Origin: Trichobilharzia szidati
Taxonomy: Eukaryota > Platyhelminthes > Trematoda > Strigeidida > Schistosomatidae
Direction of reading: 5' to 3'
DNA: 64,000 nt
Assembly (NCBI GenBank): GCA_944472155.2
Contig: OX235272.1
Span: 100,756,020 to 100,820,019 of the forward strand
Positions 56,945 to 64,000 of the stretch are shown in pieces. The first letter of the stretch is position 1. The number at the start of each line of letters is the position of its first letter. The notes under the pieces are model-generated. The model searched no databases. It worked only from the letters and a program-made list of their open reading frames with translations, and was not told the DNA's origin. Made by a program: the position numbers and the translations under genes.

Positions 56945-58140
56945 TATCTGTTATTATTTATTATTCCTCTAGGTTCCCAGAGGAACACAAGACTTTAACA
57001 GCACATTTCCATACCATCGTGTTTCCTGCAGTCATCTTAAAATGACTCTACGATTGCCTATAAGCCATAATAGTCTCCTTACACGACGCCATCCATGTCA
57101 CCCTCAGGCACCCAACTCACTGTTTCATATTCGAATTCCACCTGACGACCTGGTGTGCAAAGTCACTCAAAAGTCTCTTCAGTCTCTATCAGATCCATCT
57201 CCATTTCCTTCTGAATATTTGTTGAGCCAAAGGTACTTAGTTAATTTGTTCCCAGAGTCCACAAACGTATTCTGGAACATTGTCCAACTTGGTTAGCTAG
57301 CCAGAGGAGAAAATAAGAATAGCAGGTTTATCCTCGAATACCTTGTCAGCTGTGGACATTGAGCAACTTTACTTGCATCCCTGCTTTACAATGCTACACA
57401 AAGTCCCTCAATATCGTACAAAGGAACTTCGCATACACCATCTGTACATGGCTGAAGCATCAGCAATTCAGGATTTGAAGCCGGACCTCTGCATTCAAAA
57501 TCGCTACATACATTCTCTCCCCCCTACCTTTGCCAGAATCAAGTTCTTCTTTTTATTATGTAAGCTTACTGTTATTATTCTTATCGCTACTGTTATTTTA
57601 TCATCATTATTATTCCCATCATCCATATTTTATTACCATTCTATTACTGTTTATCAATAACATTGCATTCTCATACAGGTTTTATATAGAAACACTTTAT
57701 CGCTTTTCCAGTAGTTCCTGTCCATTCTACACGAGCTTATTGATTAGTCATTATCTCACCCTTATTACGTCATCCCGACTTCTGCCTCTTTCCTAACTTA
57801 CAACTAGTCATCCCATCTAGGTCACACCTTACATAGCGTAATACATTTTCCGAGGCCAAAGTTTACCAGTATCTGACTGGTCTAAATATTTCTTTGTTAA
57901 ATATGATAACGATTGTACAGCAGCTTATGAAAATGAATTGTCGAAAAGAAAATTTTCTTCACTGTTTATGTTTTCTTCCCAGATTTCCCTTTTGCTTATG
58001 CTTTATGGCCATTTGATCTGCAGTGTACAGCAGCTCATGATAAGAGTCTGAATTCTGTTGGAAATGCTTTTCGCGGCATGCCAAGTTTGCGAATCACACA
58101 GAAGTATTGAATGGCTTGACATTAGTGTAATGGTGGTTGG
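56945..58140 (-). pseudogene. RTE 3' end interrupted by a PLE
   Basis: The minus-strand RTE 3' region occupies 56945-57256 and resumes at 57976-58140 (GCCATTTGATCTGCAGTG and TTCTGTTGGAAATGC, as at 25.31-25.37 kb). The tail near 56953 has ATT repeats. Confidence 0.72.
57257..57975 (+). mobile_element. PLE 3' end (lineage 2) inserted in RTE
   Basis: 5'-truncated PLE: endonuclease remnant KELRIHHLYMAEASAIQDLK and PDLCIQNRYIHSL, then the same 3' UTR as at 19.7-20.15 kb. The 8-base word TTCCCAGA lies on both sides (57249-57256 and 57976-57983) and is a likely target duplication. Confidence 0.75.
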
Positions 58141-58489
58141 TATTTAATCCCAAGTCGTAAAAATGTCAATTTCTATCATTAATCATAGATATGTAGATAC
58201 TGTTTTCCAAGTTTACAAGTCATATGACTACTGTTCAGTATTCCGAAGTCATTTTAAGGAAAATAATTTTAAGCCACCCAAAATTCTGGCTAACTGCTTT
58301 TTTGAACTAGTAATACATGGAATTACATTCTTCATTTAGAAATTACATACTTGAAGACGGAAACTAATCAAATTTTTCTTCGCCAGTTAAAATTATTCAT
58401 AGCATACTAGTATGATCGTTTTAGTGCTTTAGTTCACAAGTCGGTTGAACATTCTTAATTTAGTAGAAAATGCAATGAAAAGGTAGTAT

Positions 58490-58547
58490 GGGCATACATA
58501 CATACATACACACACATTATTATTATTATTATTATTCAAGACGCTAA
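58490..58547. repeat. Microsatellites CATA, CA and TTA
   Basis: Adjoining short runs of CATA, CA and then TTA triplets. Confidence 0.85.
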
Positions 58548-58564
58548 ATATGTAATAATGTTTT

Positions 58565-58945
58565 ATTTTACAAATTTGACCAGCAATGGAGTACTGGACA
58601 GCTGTTTCATCCTGGTTTGGGAATCATAGCAGTAGGCACCCACTGCCAGGGTTCGAACCCAAGACCTTACGGTTACAAGGCAAACCCGTATGCCATTTAG
58701 CCACTGGGATCCGATTGATCCAGTGGCCAGTGCATGAATTCTAACTTCTACCAATTTGTGATTTTAACGTGACCCCAACCAATGTCATCAGTGGGAAATC
58801 CATCCTCACACTTCACTTGATGGGCCTCACTGGTCACGACTTCTCACTAGAACTACAGGAAACTCTGTTCTGTAACAAGTCACCAGGGAAGTATCAGATT
58901 AATGTTCAAGAGTTTGGTTTGTAAGGATTAGATTTGTTTGTCAAA
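58565..58945 (-). mobile_element. Family B ribozyme SINE, minus unit, third sub-type
   Basis: On the minus strand: terminus TTGTTTATTTAAGTTTGACA nearby, tRNA-like head, B box GGGTTCGAACCC, then a ribozyme motif at 58591-58634 in which the core reads CTATGA (one base short) before TTCCCAAACCAGGAT and GAAA. Inactive. Confidence 0.7.
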
Positions 58946-59447
58946 CTTAAATAAACAACTCTAATCCTTCAAAGCAAACTTTTCAAGATGTTTTTTTGTC
59001 AAAAAGCTGGACTCAACATAGCATTCCCCGTTACCCGGCAGTTAAATATGTGTCGTTATTGATATTTGAAAAGATTTTGAAAAGAGTAATAAATATGCAT
59101 TATTCATAGAAGTTGAACGCAGCATATAAGGGAATTATGAATGTTAAATGAAGTGAAAAGTAGGTAAGATAAGTTTTCCTCTAATGAATCTATTATACTT
59201 CAAAGTAAATGGAGAATATCGGAGTTTAAAGACCTTATTAGAATTTTAAAATACACTAGAAAACTGAAAGGAAAGATGAATACAAAATTTGCATTTTCTT
59301 TTGTAATAATTTACTACACAAGTGTTTAATAACTAACTTTAAAATAATAATGAGCTTATAACCATAGATGTCCAATTTTTCTCTTTATGAATTCGCACAC
59401 AAAGTCTACCACTTGTGTTAAAGCATTGGTTTATAGAGCTTTCATTG

Positions 59448-60045
59448 AATGGTGACGGGATTTCATCATCAGCTGACATGGGTTACAGAACCATTGGAAA
59501 ACCAATACCAAACAGCCAGCTGTTTCGTCAGCCTTGTTTAGGACTGGCTCTTAATCAGTTCGCACTCACACCACGGGGTTGAAAACCAGGACCTTCTAGT
59601 TACAAGGCTAGTGAGTACCTAGACAATTAAGCCACTGGGACCCAATCCAATGGCCAGTTCATGAATTCTAACTTCTGCCAATTCATGAAATAGCGCGTCC
59701 ACTTCGCAATGTCTTCTTCGATGAGTTAATGCCCCACCTTCAACCTGCTGAACCCTACTGGTCATTGAAGAAGACACTACGAATTGGTCGCGCTATGTCA
59801 TGAATTAGCAGAAGTTGGAATTCATGGGCTAATCATTAGATAGGTTGTGTCCCAGAGGCTTAACGGTCTACCAGCTAGCTCGTTTTGTGACCAGAATGTA
59901 TTGGATTTGAACCCTGGCCGTGGCTGCATACCGCTGAAGAGTCAGCCCCAAACTAGACTGGCAAAACAGCTGGCAGTTCAGTACTCTCTGTTGGCTTTCT
60001 AAAGGTCTTATAACCCATGTCAGATAATGATATAATCCTATAACT
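59448..60045. mobile_element. Family B ribozyme SINE, full inverted pair, long stem II sub-type
   Basis: A minus unit and a plus unit of about 300 bases each meet near 59755. Each has a tRNA-like head and a ribozyme motif. The minus motif at 59503-59561 has ATTAAGA for the first core box and GTT at the cleavage site; the plus motif at 59928-59985 keeps CTGAAGA but has AAAA for GAAA and GTT. Confidence 0.78.
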
Positions 60046-60049
60046 TGTG

Positions 60050-61100
60050 TTTAAAATTTGCAGCAGAGCCCAACCTAATTTACACTTAGTTACAAAAATG
60101 ATATGTGAAGGATTCTAATTTGCTTACATAGTGTTTTGAAAGGATGTATTTTGACGAAAAGTATTATATCAGTGAATTTTTCCCCCTTTTTTGCGATTAT
60201 CTCAAGCAGACTCATTGAACTTCCTAAAGTAATAATCCGTCGGGAATTCTTTAGCTTAGAAGTAACTTTTGAATAAGCAAAAAAAAAAGCTGATTTCCGC
60301 AGGTGAAAAAGTACAAAGGTTCCTAGTTAGCATGATAAAAGAGAACTACTCAGGTGAATTTTTTAGAATTTTTAATATATTTGTGCGTTGAAGTTTCTGT
60401 AGCAATTTCGTTAAGTTTTGGGGGTGGAGTTGCTAGCACCACGTCCCAAACCTCCCTCTTTATCCGGGCTTGGGACCGGCTAGAAAACTAGTGAGCTAGT
60501 AATCTATCATTTTATCATTTTTTTGTTGATTGGTACTTTCTCATACACAGGCAAAGATAGTATCTATCTTGAAATTTTTTAAAGGTATTTCCACAATAAG
60601 CATAAGCTGACGTCTTTTCAATAGGGTTTGACTTCGTGAAAATTACTGAAACATGATTTTGGTTGTTTTGTCTCCAGCTGATGCTTGCCTGCTTTTCAGT
60701 TTTTTGTTTCAAATGTCATTATTCGTTTAGACTGGCTTAATCTTCGCATAAATGTCCAAAGCCACCTAGCCTTAAAGGTGATGGGATCATCAGTTGCATT
60801 TAGGCAATGTACGTGGTTATTTCACTACTCACTTTCTCAGAGCGTATAGCCACATATACACTAGATAGGATAGGTTTTCTGTTTCATCAATCTTCACTGG
60901 CATTATGTAGCAGTATTGTATTGCGATATTTAAAAATATATATTCACTGGATTACGCACCAGTGGATTTCATTTAGCATGTGTTAGGAAAGTGGATATGC
61001 TTATTTAAAGCTGAAATCTGGTTGAAACAGTCTAATTTGCTTTCGATGAATATTTCATGACTTTGGTATTTACGAATTTGATTCCTTATGGTTATTTATC
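60050..61100. other. No supported gene
   Basis: AT-rich, nothing recognisable. Confidence 0.4.
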
Positions 61101-61104
61101 TTTT

Positions 61105-61350
61105 TGAGTTTGACCATGGATTGATGTTAGTTAAAGAACCATTGAAAACCAGTACTGGACTGCTGTTCCATCCCAGTAGCTGGATGGTATACGAGCAAGC
61201 CTTGTAACTAGAAGGTCTTTGGTTCGAAGCCCAGTGGTTGCATACTGACGATGATTCCAAAATTAGAATGAAATAGCTGTCCAGTAATCCAGTACTGGTT
61301 CTTCAACTGATATCAATCCCTAGTCAAACTCTAAAAACAAATCTAATCCT
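61105..61350. mobile_element. Family B ribozyme SINE, collapsed inverted pair, third sub-type
   Basis: The minus unit is reduced to its terminal part; the plus unit has B box GGTTCGAAGCCC and a ribozyme motif at 61242-61287 with ACGATGA for the core box, a weak stem II and GAAA. Ends are inverse: GAGTTTGACCATGGATTGAT and ATCAATCCCTAGTCAAACTC. Confidence 0.7.
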
Positions 61351-61354
61351 GACT

Positions 61355-62325
61355 AATAAACTCTTGAAGGTTATTTATCTTTTTGTTTTCGTCTCAATGG
61401 AATTTTTCAATTTTGTTTCACTGGTAATAATCTTATTATAATTTCCCTACGACAGCAGACTAAATTTCCTTCGCACGAAATATGTAACACTGTTTTCTGT
61501 CTAAGCTTGTAAGTTGTTGAATGTTCTGTGAATAAATATTAACTAACTTCATATCCTTCTAAGATTATTTTTATCATCGTGATCTCTTGCGAAATACATT
61601 GTGCTGAAAAATATCAGTGAGGAGGGAGATGATAGTTCTCTTTGTCAATTATATATTACACTGGCCAAATCGAAAGATAGTCATCTGAAATGAAGCTATG
61701 CAATAAATAGGTCATGAGAAATAACTGACATTTTGAATATTCAAAATTACGTATTACTGCTAAGCAATCACGTGAAATTCTAAGTCTAAGAGAAAATTAG
61801 TAAGGTTTAAACGACTGTCTCATATACTTAAAGTGTAAGCACAGACTTGCTTAATTTCAAATGTTATCATATAGAAATCTACCGTTTTATGAGTAGAAAT
61901 CATAGATGAATCCTAATGTGATGATAAATCTCCCTGAATTCTAAAGTGAAATTCACAAACACTGATTTCAAAAGTTAATTAAATCATCAACATTTCCTAA
62001 AAAGTTTAGGAATGACATAATACGATTAGGCATAATGGCAAACTCCAAACTACTGAATAATCTAGGCCTACAAAATAAAATTCTCCAAGAGTTCCTTGTA
62101 CCATTATCGGCTATGTATTATCACCGGAAGAAATCCTTCGGCTAATCACTAGTCAAAATGTTCACACACACATTGATAACTAGATAAAACCGAAAAGTAT
62201 TTGACTATTTAAACAGAAGGGCATTATTAGTATTTTTTTAAATATCATACATTGTTCATCACAAACAACAGCTTAGCCTCGTTTCAAGGACTTAACATGT
62301 TATCTTAGGAAGAATACTTGGCGTG
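61355..62325. other. No supported gene
   Basis: AT-rich, nothing recognisable. Confidence 0.4.
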
Positions 62326-62329
62326 CAGG

Positions 62330-62612
62330 AATCTGATTGGTCTCAGGATTTCATCATGAACCGACATCATGAATTGGCAGAAGTTGGAATTCATGAGCTG
62401 GCCATTGGATCGATCGAGTCACAGAGTCTTAATGGTCTACGAGCTAGCTAACCCTGTGACCAGGGGGTCCTGGGTTCGAAACTGGGTTGTGGGTGCGTAC
62501 TGCTGAAGAGCCAGTTCCAAACTAGGTTGACGAAATGGCTGGCTGTCCAGTACTCCCTGTTGGTTTTCCAATGGTTTCTTAACCGATATTAGTTCATGAT
62601 GAAATCCTGAAA
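62330..62612 (+). mobile_element. Family B ribozyme SINE with intact hammerhead core
   Basis: A single plus unit with inverted ends (GGATTTCATCATGAACCGAC and TTAGTTCATGATGAAATCC), a tRNA-like head (GAGTCTTAATGGTCTACGAG) and B box GGGTTCGAAACTG, then the ribozyme at 62497-62553. Confidence 0.8.
62497..62553 (+). ncRNA. Hammerhead ribozyme with intact core, family B
   Basis: Stem I GTACTG/CAGTAC (perfect), core CTGAAGA (62503-62509), stem II from GCCAG to TTGAC with one mismatch and wobble pairs, GAAA (62532-62535), stem III TGGC/GCTG with a two-base loop, cleavage triplet GTC (62545-62547). Confidence 0.8.
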
Positions 62613-62734
62613 TACTTTTATTCGTTAAAAATTTGACTGTTCATTTCTTGTTGACCAAATGTCCGCCTTCTGTTGACAAGTCAGTTCCTACTACGGATTC
62701 TTCAGTTTTGTCCGAGAATTAATACATGTTATTT

Positions 62735-62772
62735 GGACATCCTGGATTCCGGTGCTAGATGCCATCTACTAA
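62735..62772 (+). mobile_element. Sm-alpha-like tail fragment (family A)
   Basis: ATCCTGGATTCCGGTGCTAG and GCCATCTAC match the post-ribozyme tail of family A; the core is gone. Confidence 0.4.
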
Positions 62773-62774
62773 AT

Positions 62775-63315
62775 ATATCCTTTTATGTGTTATAATAGTA
62801 TCTTTTCACCTTTAAACACAGTGGTTTCCACTCAATATAGACATGCACTTTAAATATATATGTATACATTAAATCACATTCCTTTGGATAGGTGTTTAAA
62901 GTGTTATATTGATTTATAGAACAACTTTTAATTGGTACTTGATAAATAAATATTTTATTTAACTGGTTCAAATTAAAAGATGGTTATTATTGTTCATTAT
63001 TATAAAAGTGTTTTTGGATTTTCCAATGAATGAAAAACAAAACGATGTTGTTGTTTTCACTGACGTTTTGCTATGTAATGCTGCTGCTAATGGCTTTATC
63101 AAAGTAGTATTAATAAATCAGGATTTACAAAGTCTCAGCTTGCATTATATGACAACTTAATCATCGTTCCTCAGCATGGGGGCATTTTGCGTTGTCAAAT
63201 TGGCCAATCGGCGAAGATGACAAAACTAGGTGTAGATTGTTTGATTTGATAAGTGTGTAAATTGTAAAAGCAGCATGTATTAATATAGTGAGATTGCTTA
63301 TCACATCCATATTGA
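62775..63315. other. No supported gene
   Basis: AT-rich, nothing recognisable. Confidence 0.4.
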
Positions 63316-63319
63316 TTTT

Positions 63320-64000
63320 GTCATTTCATGGGAGAGAGTAGGAGTGTTCTAACCAGGTCAAATTCTGTTTTACTCCATCATTCTCATTCAGACAAATTGG
63401 ATACCATTTGATATGAAGTGCTTCTGATGATATTTCACGTTCTTTGTGATTTCTGAAATCCTTCTGGATTATTTCAACATTGTCAAAACCATTTTCGTGA
63501 TCCGATTCTATACTGTGATTTTCCAAGCTTTTCTAGTTCAACTTGATTTCTCGGTGGTCGAACGGATGCTCTACAGTGTTCATTTCTTCTGATTTTGGTT
63601 TCTCTCTGGCGATGTTTGCCCGATGTATATCGCATCACATTACATGGATTTTATTTTGTAGACACAATTAGATAGAGAATTCTTAGGGATTTGGTCTTTT
63701 ATATGGACAAGGCTGCTTCTCAGTGTGTCTGATTTCATGAAGAAAACTCTGATGTCGAACATACTGAGTACTCTTCTGGTATCGCCTGATGTCTTCGCTA
63801 TATATGGAGTGACAACTGTTCAGGCCCATGTCATCGGAACACGTTTTCGACAATATTTAATGTCAGTGTTGATTTTGTTGATGAAGTTCTTTGGATAGTT
63901 ATTTTGCTTCAGAGTCTCAGCAATGCTTGATATTTATTTTTCTTCTACTTCCTTCTCATCTGTTAACATCAAAGAATGTGCTCGTCTGAGAAGACTTGAA
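63320..64000 (-). pseudogene. PLE linker and GIY-YIG endonuclease (lineage 4), runs off the window
   Basis: On the minus strand from the right edge: SSLLRRAHSLMLTDEKEVEE (linker start), KQNNYPKNFINKINTDIKYC, VTPYIAKTSGDTRRV, FMKSDTLRSSLVHIKDQIPK, NCVYKIK, then DAIYIGQTS with the YIG box, and after a frame change HSIESDHENGFDNVEIIQKD, SEALHIKWYPICLNENDGV with the late glutamate. The linker and the first half share one frame with a few stops; the N-terminal RT should lie beyond 64000. Its sequence differs clearly from the other three PLE lineages here. Confidence 0.78.

Noticed and set aside
1..64000. Female-specific (W) origin suggested by the dense ribozyme repeats
   Set aside because: Some schistosome W repeats are of Sm-alpha type, but these elements are dispersed on other chromosomes too. 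Nothing in the window decides it.
1..64000. CRISPR arrays, operons, bacterial promoters
   Set aside because: No regular spaced direct repeats and no prokaryotic gene organisation; the window is eukaryotic.

Overview
The window looks like a piece of a flatworm genome, most likely a schistosomatid trematode (Schistosoma or a close relative). The evidence is the AT-rich composition, the almost complete lack of long ORFs, and the repeats. Several tRNA-headed short elements carry hammerhead ribozymes of the type known from schistosome Sm-alpha satellite/SINE DNA. They sit among Penelope-like elements (PLEs) with GIY-YIG endonucleases, RTE-type (SR2-like) non-LTR elements and a decayed Ty3/Gypsy element. 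No database was searched; the taxonomic call is inference.

Layout. 1-1 kb: RTE remnant. 1.4-2.9 kb: two head-to-head Sm-alpha-like elements (family A) and a family C ribozyme SINE. 3.5 kb: PLE endonuclease end. 7.1-9.6 kb: inverted PLE ends, then a 5'-truncated Gypsy pol on the minus strand, split by a tRNA-derived SINE. 14.1-17.6 kb: PLE followed by RTE. 18.9-20.2 kb: PLE 3' half. 21-31.7 kb: scattered family A, B and C ribozyme elements, PLE and RTE ends. 32-33 kb: PLE debris. 34-35.5 kb: the one convincing host gene, a 497-codon seven-pass GPCR-like protein on the minus strand with poly(A) signals. A possible terminal exon of another gene lies at about 37 kb. 37.7-38.9 kb: PLE 3' ends in inverted orientation. 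40-43.6 kb: a nested stack in which an old PLE was hit by a family B ribozyme SINE, which was then hit by a young PLE (2.57 kb) with 774-bp inverted arms, a 13-bp target duplication and a hammerhead in each arm. 44.9-46 kb: RTE. 55.1-58.1 kb: PLE/RTE composite, a mini-PLE palindrome and an RTE interrupted by a PLE. 58.5-62.6 kb: four family B loci, one with an intact hammerhead core. 63.3-64 kb: a further PLE lineage running off the window.

The unifying theme is self-cleaving RNA in retroelements. Hammerhead motifs occur in four sequence backgrounds here: families A, B and C and the PLE terminal repeats. Those of the PLE and of families B and C share a very short palindromic stem III, and family B, family C and the PLEs share head-to-head inverted ends. 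Most ribozyme copies are mutated. Two family B copies (minus 29943-29990, plus 62497-62553) and the paired PLE copies keep every core nucleotide I can check. Long stretches between elements hold nothing I can support beyond AT-rich DNA and microsatellites.
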